Below the pieces are notes generated by a model. That model saw only the letters and a program-made list of their open reading frames with translations, was not told where the DNA came from and searched no databases. Below are positions 11,988-22,364 of a stretch of DNA of 64,000 nucleotides, in pieces. The DNA is taken from the NCBI GenBank assembly GCA_026119855.1, contig JAOWBW010000323.1, positions 1,488,001 through 1,552,000 on the forward strand, written 5' to 3'. The position numbers were made by a program, and so were the translations under genes. The stretch comes from Campanula takesimana. Lineage: Eukaryota; Streptophyta; Magnoliopsida; Asterales; Campanulaceae. The first letter of the stretch is position 1; the number at the start of each line of letters is the position of its first letter.

Positions 11988-12726
11988 GACCACCTACAAT
12001 GAGGGGTTGAGAGGGGGGGGGGGGGTTGAGTGGGGGTCAACTAGTTGGGTGGGCAATGGGGAGTTGAGAGGAGGGGGTTGAAGGGAAGGGTTGAATGGTT
12101 TCAACCGGGTTGAGGGAATTTGTGTGGGGCCCGGAAGAGACACGTGGTGGCTTGGGATTGGCCAACAATTGGCGAGTGTAGCACACCTCCCAAGCCGGCG
12201 AGTTGCTGCCTTTCCCCCCCCCCCCTTTTTTTCTTTGTTCTGGCGTGTTTTGTTCATTGCTTTTTTCCTTTTTTTTTTCTTTCCCTTTTTTCTAATTGGG
12301 ACACTTGTCTCATGCCCATTGGTTCATTATATTTTTGTATTAATTTTTTATCCCAATTTTTTGAGCTTAATTATTTCATAGTAAATTGTTTTTTTATAAA
12401 AGAAAATCACCAAAATTTATCATTTTTTCCATTTATAAATTGATGTAAGTTTCATTTAATTAAGTGTGAAGTATTTTTTTACTTATATATGATTTAATAA
12501 TAATAATTATTTTATTAATCATAAAAATAAAGATTATAAATAAAATAAAAGTGGTGGGGTATAGAATGATGAGTTGGGAGGAGTTGAATTTTAAACTAAA
12601 CTAGTCATTGTGGGGGGTATAATTGAGAGGGTAGTTGAATGATTAACTGGATGGAGAAAAAAGATGAGGTGGAGTGATATTAGGGTAGTTGAATGGTTTT
12701 GGGTGGTTGAACCATTGTACATGGTC
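11988..12726. mobile_element. Tourist-like MITE copy 1
   Basis: 739 bp. TAA (11985-11987) precedes 'gaccacctacaatgagg'; the right end 'ccattgtacatggtc' is followed by TTA. Terminal inverted repeats and the 3-bp TWA flank fit PIF/Harbinger. It shares its interior with copy 2, including a GC-rich block with 'gtggggcccg' and 'agacacgtgg'. Confidence 0.82.
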
Positions 12727-12729
12727 TTA

Positions 12730-13571
12730 GACCATGTGCAATGGAAGAGTTGAGGGAGGTTTGAGAAACTCTCAACTAGTTGAGGGCCATGCAATGGGGA
12801 GCTGAGAGGGGGTTGAATTGTCAGGTTGAGAAACTTCAACCCTGTTGAGGAATTTGGGTGGGGCCCGCGAAGAGACACGTGGAGGCTTGGGATTGGCCAG
12901 CATAAGGCGAGTGAACCTCACCTCCCAAACAAGGTGGTTTGCTGCCTTTTTCTTTTTTCTTTTTTTTTTCTTTTTTTCTGATTGAGACACTTGTCTCATA
13001 CCATTGGCTTCTTATATTTTCGGATTAATTTTTTATCCCAATTATTTGAGCTAAATTATTTCATAGTAAATTGATTTTTATTAAAAAAATCACCAAAATT
13101 TATCATTTTTTTCCCTCTATAAATTGATGTAAGTTTCATTTGATTTGGACACCGAAAAAAAATCCTCTTTTCTCATATAAAATTTTCAATTATACTTTAT
13201 TAACCCTTATTTAAAAAAATTCAACATCTTTTTAAGTGTGAAGTATTTTTTTAATAATAATTATCATCATTTTTCATATTTATTTAATTGCAATTAAAAA
13301 ATTAATTAAGTGTGAAGTATTTTTTAATTATAAATGATATAATAATTATTATTATTTTACTAATCATAAAAATAAAGATTATAAATAAAATAAAAGTGGT
13401 GGGGTATAAAATGATGAGTTGGGAGGAGTTGAATTTTAAACTAAACTAGCCATTGTGGGGTTTATAGTTGAAAGGGTAGTTGAATGATTAAGTGGATTGA
13501 GAGAGAAGATGAGTTGGAGTGATATTAGGGTAGTTGAATAATTTGGGGTGGTTGAAGCATTGTACATGGTC
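12730..13571. mobile_element. Tourist-like MITE copy 2, in tandem with copy 1
   Basis: 842 bp, from 'gaccatgtgcaatgg' to 'cattgtacatggtc', then TAA at 13572. Copies 1 and 2 are joined by a single trinucleotide TTA (12727-12729). The outer flanks are both TAA, so one mutation explains the pattern TAA-copy-TNA-copy-TAA. Copy 2 has roughly 100 more bases in its AT-rich middle. Confidence 0.82.
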
Positions 13572-14820
13572 TAAGTCTGATGATACGTACAGAAACACAC
13601 AGCACCAACACGTTAACTGGAAAAGAAAAATAGGTTTTTAGTTTTTTTATTTTCTTTAGGATTTTGTCTTAGTTTCCTATTTCTTTTCTATTTCCTTTTC
13701 TTTTAGGATTCTTTTTAGGTTTTAGACTTTTAGCTATAAATACTAGGTTTTCATTCATTGTTTTTCATCCTATAACTTTAGACATAATTTTAGATCTTGT
13801 TTTTATTCTTTGAGTTTGAATCTTGAACCATTTTTTATCAATTTGAGGTATTTTTCTTTTCACAATTTTATTCATGTTCATAATTTTACTTGTGTTAATT
13901 TAGATCTAGTGCTAGGGTTTATAAACCTGATCAATTTATTTATCCTTGTAATCGATCTTTGCTAGAATTTTCTATTACTGTGCCAGTGTAGAAATTCATG
14001 AGTAGCATCTTTATGATTTATGCATGTGCCATGGTAAATTGTGAAGTGGGTAAAATTATATGATTATCTGTGTGAAATAATCATAGAAATCATTCTTGAT
14101 CTTAGTTTCTTAAATCGTTCATCAAATTAATTCTGCGATCTAGACTGTGCCAGTTAGATTAATTTATTTAATTAGGGTTTCTAGTGAGTGTGCCACTGCT
14201 AGTAACTATTCTGAAAGAAGAAACATGGATTGAAATAAATCTCGTGATCAAGTGAATAGGGCAAAAAGTGAAAAGAGATATCAATGATAATTGAATAATT
14301 AGGTGGGGACGGAATCAAATCCTAAGTGCTTCTTAATTATTGTTTGTGTTCTTAATTAGTTTCAATTCTTGTTTTAGGATTTAATAATTAAACATTTCCC
14401 CCAATCTTGTCAAGTGACAATTACGTAAACAAATAACGGTTCTTCGTGTATCGATCCTGGACTTATCCCTTGCTATATAATTTTAGAACCTAGTCCAGGT
14501 TTAATTTGTTAGGTGCGCGATTTAGCCTACCATTTGACCAATTTTTTCCCTTTCCAATTCCTTCAGGAATCCAATTCCATTGACCATTCCATTCCTTTAA
14601 TAAAATTCAGCCGAACTAAACGGCCCTTACTATTATCTACCTCACTTTCTTTCTCCTTCCCAGCCACACCACCAATTTTGCCATCATTTTTCCTTAATTC
14701 TCGTTTTTTAAAATTTATAATAATGTGTTCCTAATTTGTTATGGAACGGTAAAAGTTAAAAGTATTCAATTTAATTTTGATACAAAAGATTTTTTTTTTC
14801 TTAAGGCGAGTACATTTTAT

Positions 14821-15322
14821 TAGACATGGTACGATTACGGTTACGAGTACGGGTACGGGTACGGTTTCCAAAATTCATAAATGTAACCTAACCGTGTTAT
14901 ACACGGGTGCGGGTGCGGGTACCGGTGGGACACGGTTTCCAAAATCCATAAATGTAATCTAACGCAATCTGTTTAAAATTTAACTTTTTTTTGTTTTGAT
15001 ATTAATGAAAATTGACAAAATATGTTAGAATAAGTTTAAACTCAATAAAAATTAACAGAATACGTTTAAAAATCTAACATTTTAAAAATATTATGTTAGA
15101 AAATTAGCAACTTATGTTTGAAAACTAACAAAATATGTTACAATACTAACATAATTTGTACGGTTAGCGGTTACGGTTACGAGTGCGGATTCCTAAACCC
15201 TATAACTATAACCGAACCACATTATTGACGAGTACGATTAGAACGGTTAACGGGTTATGTTCCAACCGTTTAAATGTGGGTGAACGTTGTCATGGGTAAG
15301 AGTTCCAAATTGATCATGTCTA
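14821..15322. mobile_element. Non-autonomous hAT element, 8-bp target duplication
   Basis: 502 bp flanked by CATTTTAT on both sides (14813-14820 and 15323-15330). Ends are TAGACATG and CATGTCTA (8-bp perfect inverted repeat). Near the left end are repeated 'acgggtacggg' and 'cacgggtgcgggtgcggg' runs; near the right end 'cggttacggttacgag'. No ORF. Confidence 0.9.
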
Positions 15323-15330
15323 CATTTTAT

Positions 15331-15854
15331 ACCTGAATGGTTTCCTATCAGCAACCAGTGAACTACGAGCTGCTAAAAATTTGTCGGTGGCACAATCATT
15401 GGCCATGATCATTGAAAAGGACAACTCACTCCAGCTGAATATAAAAACAAATTAAATATTTACATTCAAATATTCAATTAATTTCAACTGCTCACAAAAT
15501 GCATGTACCCCAGGAAGTTTCAACTCTGCTTCCATGAAAAGTCCTTTAGTTGTTTTAGTTGTTCAATCATGGAATTATTTTTCTAATTCTATAACCTAAA
15601 AACAAGAAAAACTGTCACACTAATTCACTATGAACCTAAATATGACCATGGAATTAGAAATAAATGTACCTAGGACATCTACCTGAGCAGAGCGTCCTAT
15701 TATAGGTAAAGGTAGCAGACTTGGAGATCCAAAACACATGAACGGTTGATTTAATCAACCGTTCCCATTCAAGGGTTGGGTCAAAAAGATGATCTTGCTT
15801 GTGTTGATTCAACGGGTAAGGTCGGAAATGCTGTGCCATGGGTCGTATAATGTA
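15331..15854. other. No recognisable feature
   Basis: AT-rich intergenic sequence. I see no ORF, RNA gene or repeat terminus that I can support. Confidence 0.5.
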
Positions 15855-16142
15855 CATCCTCCGTTTCATGTGAATTGAGACTTATTTCTTTTTGCGTCCG
15901 TTCCACATCAATTGAGACTGTCCAAAATGGCAAAGAATCTTTACTATTTCCCCCACTCATTTTCTCTCCTACTTTACTTTTACACTCACATACACAGATC
16001 AACTTACTATTCCTTCCACTCATTCTCTCTCCTATTTAATTTTTCACACTCATAAACACATCTTCCCCCTATTTCTCTCTCTTACTTTTCCTTGGTTTGT
16101 GTTCCAAAAATTTTGGTCTCAATTCACATGAAACGGAGGGAG
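15855..16142. mobile_element. Stowaway MITE
   Basis: 288 bp with TA on both sides (15853-15854, 16143-16144). Left 'catcctccgtttcatgtgaa' and right end read backwards 'ctccctccgtttcatgtgaa', continuing for about 27 bases. This is the usual plant CTCCCTCCGT terminus. Confidence 0.9.
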
Positions 16143-16151
16143 TATATTACA

Positions 16152-16282
16152 TGTTGAAATCCTCGTGTATCCTACATCAACTTGGAAAATAAAATCGATC
16201 AATTATATAAATAGCTAACCTCACCCCTTAACAAGACCTTTTAAAAGAATGAAGATCGAATTTTATATGGTATCAAAGCTGA
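16152..16282 (+). mobile_element. Short LTR remnant with tRNA-Met primer site (TRIM-like)
   Basis: Starts TGTTGAAATCCTCG, contains 'ttatataaatagc' and 'caccccttaacaagacctt', wording typical of small TRIM LTRs. It is followed by TGGTATCAAAGC (16268-16279), close to the TGGTATCAGAGC primer binding site. No second LTR was found. Family assignment is from memory of TRIM sequence style. Confidence 0.5.
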
Positions 16283-16762
16283 TCCAAGTTGATGTTGTGT
16301 TTGAATTAGCCCGTGTTGGGTTTGAGTTACTGCCTGCGTATTCCGAAACATACTAAAAAGGAAAAAGACAAATACAAATACAGTACTACGCTTTTTTTGT
16401 CCCTAACAATAAGAATAAAAGAAAAGGAGTCATAGCTGTATATATACAAATGCAATAAAACTTGATAATTTCATGTCAACAACTTTCCGTACATTTCTTC
16501 TCCTTCCATTCTAATACAACAAGTTCCATAACACTTTACAAATACTAAGAATTTAAAAAGAATTATATTAAGTGAAGAAACTAAAATTAGTTAGGAGGAT
16601 AGTTAGAAAAAAGTCAACAAGTTGATCAAGTCAACGACCCAATTGGTCAATTTTCCAAAGAACAATGCCATCATATTCATAAAATGACACCGTTTCACCT
16701 TCATTATCATCATACAATGTAATAATTGACTATTGACCAACATCAATGCCGTCGCCGTCGCC
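16283..16762. other. 3' flank of the calmodulin-like gene
   Basis: Probably contains the 3' untranslated region of the minus-strand CML gene. No clear AATAAA signal and no other feature seen. Confidence 0.4.
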
Positions 16763-17248
16763 CTAGGCCACCGTCAGACCCAGAAACTCCACCGCCGATT
16801 TAGACAAAATGGACGTAAATTCGTTGAAACTCAAAACCCCATCGCCGTTCGTGTCCGCATCTCTCATCATCTCCGTCAGCTCTCGATACGTTAACGGATG
16901 CCCCATCTTCGCCATCGATCCGGCGAGCTCAGCCGCCGTTATGTACCCATTTCCGTCCCGATCGAACGACCGGAAAACCTCCATGAGCTGGTCTTGATTA
17001 ATCAACACCTCCTCGTTCATGTCCGGCAAGATTGCGCTCACCAATTCGTCAAATTCAATAGATCCATTGCCGTTGGCGTCCATGTTGGATAAGAGGAGAT
17101 GGATTTCGTCGCCTCTGGGTTTGAGACCGATGGAGCGGAGGAGGGCGGCAAGCTCGAGGTGGGTGAGGCTGCCGTCGGAATCCATATCGAAGCGGGTAAA
17201 GATATCCTTCAATTGTTTTAGCTGCTCGGATTGGAGCTGAGCCATCAT
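16763..17248 (-). CDS. CML15/16-like: Calmodulin-like protein, four EF-hands
   Basis: An intact, intronless ORF of 161 residues with four complete EF-hand loops: residues 21-32 (DMDSDGSLTHLE), 57-68 (DANGNGSIEFDE), 96-107 (DRDGNGYITAAE) and 132-143 (DTNGDGVLSFNE). Each keeps Asp at position 1 and Glu at position 12, so all four should bind calcium. It is a sensor protein: calcium binding opens hydrophobic pockets that grip target proteins. Length, sequence (GLKPRGDEIH, ILPDMNEEVLI, the SKSAVEFLGL tail) and lack of introns match the CML15/CML16 group as I remember it. There is no lipidation signal at the N-terminus, so cytosolic or nuclear location is likely. Two ATGs are adjacent; the first is used here. 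Codon use and integrity suggest a working gene. Confidence 0.95.
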   Translation of the reverse strand: MMAQLQSEQLKQLKDIFTRFDMDSDGSLTHLELAALLRSIGLKPRGDEIHLLLSNMDANGNGSIEFDELVSAILPDMNEEVLINQDQLMEVFRSFDRDGNGYITAAELAGSMAKMGHPLTYRELTEMMRDADTNGDGVLSFNEFTSILSKSAVEFLGLTVA

Positions 17249-17679
17249 TGATTAATGGAAGATGGAGAGATGTACAAGGGAGGACAAAGAACTTTGAAAG
17301 AAAGAATTGAAATTTGGAAGAAATGAATTTATTTTTGGTAAATTGGTTGGACTTGTTCTTGATGAAAATGAGAGGTTGGGGTTTTATTGTGAGAAAGCGT
17401 GTATTGGAAAGGGAAAGGGATATTTTTAATTGGTTGATTTCTTTGAAGTTTCTCACTTTGGAGTTTTGTTAACATTTGTACATAGGGAGAGGCTATTTCC
17501 ACTCCAATAAGTGCTTAACTACTACATCTATTTTATTTTTGGTAAATTAGTTATTTACTTGACACAATTGTTCTTTGAGGGATTGTTTATACTACAAAAC
17601 AAAAGTTACTTATTCACTACATTCATTAATGTCATTAAAATGTATACATATTTTAACTGTCACCTATTTCCTTTATATG
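17249..17679 (-). promoter_or_regulatory. 5' flank of the CML gene
   Basis: This is the upstream region on the minus strand. It carries an AT-rich leader and a possible TATA-like 'acaataaaac' near 17380. A hAT insertion starts only 432 bases upstream of the ATG, so the proximal promoter is short or has taken in transposon sequence. Inference only. Confidence 0.35.
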
Positions 17680-17894
17680 CAGGGCCGGTTTATGGCATGT
17701 GCAAGGTGAGCCTTTGCACAGGGCCTCTTAATTTCAGAGGGCCTCCTTTTTTTTTTCTTCCTTTGTTAATGTGTTTATGGTTTCTCCGTCTCAAAATGTT
17801 ATTTTTATTTTTTATTAATATTAGTAAAAAAATCATTCAATAAATAAATATTAGTAAGAAAAAAAACATTGAGCACTAATTTTTATATAGAGTA

Positions 17895-18145
17895 CTACCT
17901 CTGTCCTTAAATGAGTGTCCAAATTTTATTTTAAGGGACAAAACTTTTTGCATAATTTGGTGGAAAAATTCATATAATATCTTGTAATTCTCTTTACAAA
18001 CATTTAGTTTTTGCAAATATAAAGAGACCGGTGAAAAAAAATTCGAAAAAAAAAAACATTTAGGGACAATGTTATGATCAAAATGGACACTCATTTTGGG
18101 ACAAATTTTTTCTGAAAATTGACACTCATTTAGGGACAAAGGGAG
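17895..18145. mobile_element. Stowaway MITE inside hAT (1)
   Basis: 251 bp between TA dinucleotides. Left 'ctacctctgtccttaaatga' and right '...catttagggacaaagggag' are inverted repeats. Confidence 0.85.
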
Positions 18146-18335
18146 TAATAATTTTAATAAATGTATAAAACTTGTTGTTCATAGTATTTATAATAGTATA
18201 TCCATAATAAATTATATATTTTAATTATCATAATTTAACTAATCTGAAATCATTACTGAAAGTTCATCCCCACAAATATAAAACAAAAGTGAAAACATTA
18301 TTCTAAGACAAATGGAGTATCTTATACTCCCTCTA

Positions 18336-18589
18336 CTCCTCCCTCTGCCCCAGAATGATAGCCCCCCTATTTTCATGGGTTTTACGAAAAAACTTTGAGT
18401 AATAATTAAGGCTACTTTTAATTATTCTAATGAAATTTTTGAAGTTGTTCTTGATACACCATTATAAATACTATTAATATAAATTTTTGGATTCACATTA
18501 ACATAATTATAAGTAGCATTTATAACTGCTCAAAGTTTCATCGTAGTAACAACGAAAAAAGGTGAACTATCTTTCTGGGATGGAGGGAG
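18336..18589. mobile_element. Stowaway MITE inside hAT (2)
   Basis: Between TA dinucleotides. Left 'ctcctccctctgccccagaa', right '...ctttctgggatggagggag'. Just left of it, 'ctaagacaaatggagta' is the right end of a further degraded copy. Confidence 0.8.
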
Positions 18590-18671
18590 TATTTTCTAAA
18601 TTAATAATTACTATTTTATTTAGATATGTAATTTCAATTAAATTGGGCAACTTTAATCCAATTAAGTAGTA

Positions 18672-18850
18672 CTCACTCGGTCTCAAAATGATCTTCCCAT
18701 TTGTCATTTTTCATTGTCCCAAAAAATTCTTTCAGTTTCTACAATTTAAGTTTAAAAGTGCATAAACAAAATATGTCTAGTAAAGCAAGTGTTAATATTC
18801 TTAAAAAGTTTGAATAGCCAAATGGAAAGATTATTTTGGGACGGATGGAG
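18672..18850. mobile_element. Stowaway MITE inside hAT (3)
   Basis: 179 bp. Left 'ctcactcggtctcaaaatga', right '...attttgggacggatggag', TA on both sides. The interior closely matches the MITE in PERK intron 5 (25976-26150). Confidence 0.85.
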
Positions 18851-19189
18851 TAAATAATTTATTGTATCCTATTTGTAATCTATTACTTTAAGTAATCAAT
18901 AATCTTAAACATTCCTTTAATTTTATTTTATTTTGAAATTCCTAACTCCATAATTTGATTAAAGATTTTGCAAAGATTAAATGTTAGACAAGCAATAATT
19001 CTCAAATAATAAATTTGAAAATTATTTGTAGGTTTAGAGATTTTGGTACTTCATTTATAGAAAAATAAATATTAATTATATTAGTATAAGAATACTTTGT
19101 GTTTTATTTTTATAGTTATTCTTAGGTAGGGCCTAATTGTAAATTATGAACAGGCCCCCCAAAATGTTAGGACCGGCCTTGTTTATATG

Positions 19190-19815
19190 CAAGAGATTAA
19201 ATTTCTTTATGAATATCAATTATTATTCTTCCTCTTTTCCGGTTCAAATAGTAAAGTAAATGGTGAGTTTAATATATTTCATTATAGCAGATTAAAAAAT
19301 TTAAATAGTCATGCTCATAACATCAATTATTATTTTAATGTTACTTTAATTATTTCCATGATTCTTCATTATTATAAAAACGTTTTAATAATAACAAAAA
19401 ATTATTTTAATAGAGGACTAATTTATTCAAATCATTATTAAATATCGTCATTATTTTGAAGGCAATAATGCCATTGTCATAATTAATTAATATATATATT
19501 TTAAATATGGTTGTAATGAATAAGTAAGATTATAGTATTTATAGTATCTACCTTAAATATTTCATTCATTCCTCAAGTGTCAATGGGTATTTGTGTCAAT
19601 TTATAAATAGTGTAGTGGATAAGTAAAAAATGTCGTGGCATTAGCCCCTCCCTAATTATAATAGTTATTATATATATTAACTATTACTCATTTATAATAT
19701 TAATTAACCAAATCTTACGTCTCATGAAGCGATGTCAACATTGCCCCTACAACTAAGAGGCTATTTATTTTTCTCATTCTCAGCTAATAGTATTAGCTAA
19801 TTTTATTAGTAACTA
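19190..19815. other. AT-rich intergenic sequence
   Basis: No gene or repeat terminus that I can support. Confidence 0.5.
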
Positions 19816-20071
19816 CTACCTCCGTCCCAGCTCAATGTGCACTTTTACTGTTCATGTGGTCAATTCATTCGAACTTTGACCATTATTTTGTGAAAATCTA
19901 GCTATTATTATACAATTTTAAAAGTTGTTACTGTTTTATTGTTAGGAATAGTATCAATAACATCATTCTAAATTGCATAGAGATATATAGATTTTCATAA
20001 AATTAAGGTCAAAGTTCAGTCAAGTTGACCACAAAAGTCAAACAGTGCACATTGAACTGGGACGGAAGTAG
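19816..20071. mobile_element. Stowaway MITE
   Basis: 256 bp between TA dinucleotides. Left 'ctacctccgtcccagctcaa' and the right end read backwards 'ctacttccgtcccagttcaa' match over about 27 bases. Confidence 0.9.
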
Positions 20072-20175
20072 TATATAAGATACTATAATATTTAATTTAT
20101 TGTTTTAAAATACTATAAAAAAAAACTAATTCTGCTTATAGTCATCTTCTATAGATGCAATACTCATATATATAA

Positions 20176-20811
20176 TCTAGACTAGAAAATTAAAAGGTCA
20201 TAAGTTAATACTAAATTTTTGTGAGCAATCATTTATTCATTAATAATTAATTTTAATATATTGTTAATTTTAAAGGTTTCCAATAGTCATATTGATAATC
20301 CATAACACTAAAGTAACAAAATCAAACTATTATGACTTAGCAATTACCACTTCAGTTACAATTATAGGTCATAGAATTTCAAAGGTTGAGAACATGTTAA
20401 AGATCATGAAATTTACATCGAATGTATAACAATATCTTCAACGAATGAACCACTAAAGTTTACGTTCATCTAAAAATAAAACAAATATGGTATATTAAAT
20501 AATCTCTAGACATAAATGAATGGTCTCATTAATTTTTGATAAACGGCTTAAACTTTATCAAGAAAATTTTTTTGATTGTTCACTCTCCTCATACTTCAAC
20601 GTTATTGGCTTGCAAGTCAACCCCAATTTTTTTATACTGAAATTCAAATAGATAACTTCTCAAAGACATGGGTAAAATTGTCATTTGTTAGATGTATCTC
20701 ATTTTCTTTTTGAACTCAATATCTAAGAAAAGTAGTTTATTAATCTTTGTCATCTCATTTCTTTATGTGCTCTCAATCCATTACCGTACGGAGCACGAGC
20801 TAAATTACTAG
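20176..20811 (+). mobile_element. Candidate non-autonomous Helitron
   Basis: Begins TCTAGACTAG after an A and ends ATTACTAG before a T, matching the 5'-TC, CTRR-3' and A/T insertion rules. The 8-bp palindrome CCGTACGG lies about 16 bases from the 3' end, where Helitrons carry a hairpin, but it is shorter than usual. No Rep/helicase ORF. Confidence 0.5.
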
Positions 20812-20847
20812 TGAAAATAAGTTTTAAGTGAGGTGGGACGGAGGGAG
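20812..20847. mobile_element. Stowaway right-end remnant
   Basis: 'gtgaggtgggacggagggag' then TA. The left half is not found. Confidence 0.6.
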
Positions 20848-21093
20848 TATGACCTAACCAGCTTTCCGATGTCCAAGCCCAAAATATGGTTCTGATGGGA
20901 GTCCTATTGGGCCAAGTTCACTTTGTTTTGACTTTGGAGAGTGAATTTAAGTTGGGTGCAACTTAAATCCGAACTAGCCCAACCCAAATATCTATGTCTT
21001 AAGAATTTACTAATTTTACACTTCACCCGTACCTAAGTAAATATTAAAATTTTATCAAAAGACGACATGTGATAAAAATGTTAAAATTAAGTA

Positions 21094-21388
21094 TTCCCTC
21101 CGTCTTACTATATTTGGCCACATTTCTATTTTTGTTTGTCTTATTCTGTTTGGCCACTTATAAAACCAATGTAAATTTATACATTTTTTCCCTATTATAC
21201 CATTCGATAAGTTTCACATCTTGCAAGCTAATTAATACTAGTTAGTATAAAAACAAGGCACAGATTCTCATGTACATATTATTAAAGAAGTGTATACTAG
21301 GAAATATAAAAACTGAACAAGTCATTAATTGAAGTTTCTTAAACTATTAAATTTTGTCTTGTGGCCAAACTTAGTGAGACGGAGGGAG
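21094..21388. mobile_element. Stowaway MITE
   Basis: 295 bp. Left 'ttccctccgtcttactatat' after TA, right 'cttagtgagacggagggag' before TA, with 'tggccac/gtggcca' also inverted. Confidence 0.88.
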
Positions 21389-21924
21389 TATTTAGTAACA
21401 TAAGTAAATAAAAACTTTAATAATCTCATCGTATTGCATTCCAAGTTGTAAATTAGAATTTATTGTCAGTTGAATGAAGATTTGGTAACTTTTTAAGAAA
21501 TCAACATACGTTTTGGACAAACATTTTTGAAATTTCGAATATCTATTTATTTAGGGACGGAGGGAGTATTATTTTTTTAAATAATAAAAATGGAATAAAG
21601 TGAGCAAAAGATTGGGTCAAAAATAAATATGGTGCAAACTGATTAAAACAAAACCATTATATAAATCTAATTGGAAAGGGGGAAAAATAGCAAAAAAAAA
21701 AAAAAAAAAAAAAAAAAAGAAGAAGAAAACTTCCGGTTCTAACTTAAACTAGAATGAAAAACCAACAAAGCCAATTGATCTTGTAAAATGCCAATCTTAC
21801 CTCATTACCTGCAATTTGAACAAAATTGTGCCAAATATAGACTAAATATATCATCACATATACAATCACAAAGGGGCATAAATGTAGCAATTTCCATTAG
21901 AAAAATAATCTTGAACTTGCAATT
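21389..21924. other. Intergenic, Stowaway end remnant and poly(A) tract
   Basis: 'atttagggacggagggag' ending at 21566 before TA is a right MITE end without a partner. A run of about 27 A is at 21692-21718. The rest probably includes the 3' untranslated region of the next gene. Confidence 0.55.
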
Positions 21925-22364
21925 TCACCTATATTTATAAGAACCAACTACTTCAATTAAATCATAATTTCCAAAACAAATTGGGAACTCCTCTTTATCC
22001 CCCCTCCAAAAACTCCCAAATCCAAACTCACCCTTTTGTGACAACTCTTCCATAACCTTCTCAACTTCCTCCATACAACAAAAACTCCCATTCAACTCAT
22101 CCAACCCTAAACTCTCCCCTTCATTAATCCTCGGTCTACTACGACTCCTCCTCATAAACTCATCAAAACATCGACTCATTTCCCTTCGAACAACTCTCCG
22201 TCCCGCCTCCTTCCGTTCCCTAACTTCTTTACGTATTGCCTCGTTTTGCGGACCAACTTGCTCGGGAGTTTGAACAAGATGTATACAAGAAGTTGCAAGA
22301 TCAAGCATTGGCAACAACAAGAAATGACAATGCAATCAGCCGCAAGAATGTTCCAATCTTCCAT
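21925..22364 (-). pseudogene. Small plant membrane protein of unknown function, apparent frameshift
   Basis: Two overlapping minus-strand frames form one protein of about 146 residues. The first (ATG at 22364) reads MEDWNILAADCIVISCCCQC followed by a hydrophobic segment (residues about 10-33) and a basic stretch KLVRKTRQYVKKL. That frame stops at 22176. The second frame continues with RERKEAGRRVVRREMSR, then CMEEVEKVMEELSQKGEFGF and GSFW, to the stop at 21925. I recognise both halves as belonging to one conserved plant family without assigned function: an N-terminal membrane anchor, a basic linker and an acidic helical C-terminus. The switch lies near 22220-22235 and needs a single base change in length. 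It may be a true mutation or a base error in the assembly; the rest is well preserved. Confidence 0.75.

Larger units (their letters stand above)
11618..14532. mobile_element. Solo LTR, 5-bp duplication TTTGA, with MITE dimer inside
   Basis: Starts TGATGAATGAG and ends TTAGCCTACCA. TTTGA lies directly outside both ends (11613-11617 and 14533-14537), the 5-bp duplication left by an LTR retrotransposon integrase. Without the MITE pair it is about 1.33 kb. The right part holds a TATA-like 'gctataaatactagg' near 13733 and ends in 'ttaggtgcgcgatttagcc', similar to ends of gypsy LTRs. No internal region remains, so the element was removed by LTR-LTR recombination. Confidence 0.82.
17680..19181. mobile_element. 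hAT element, 8-bp target duplication, with three nested Stowaways
   Basis: 1502 bp flanked by TTTATATG on both sides (17672-17679 and 19182-19189). Ends are CAGGGCCGGT and, read backwards from the right, CAAGGCCGGT. The CAGGG start is typical of Ac-like hAT elements. Subterminal 'agggcctc' and 'aggccccc' words are present. No transposase. Three Stowaway MITEs make up nearly half of its length. Confidence 0.92.

Noticed and set aside
15331..15850. Possible gene fragment between the hAT and Stowaway elements
   Set aside because: No frame showed a family pattern; all are short and low in coding character.
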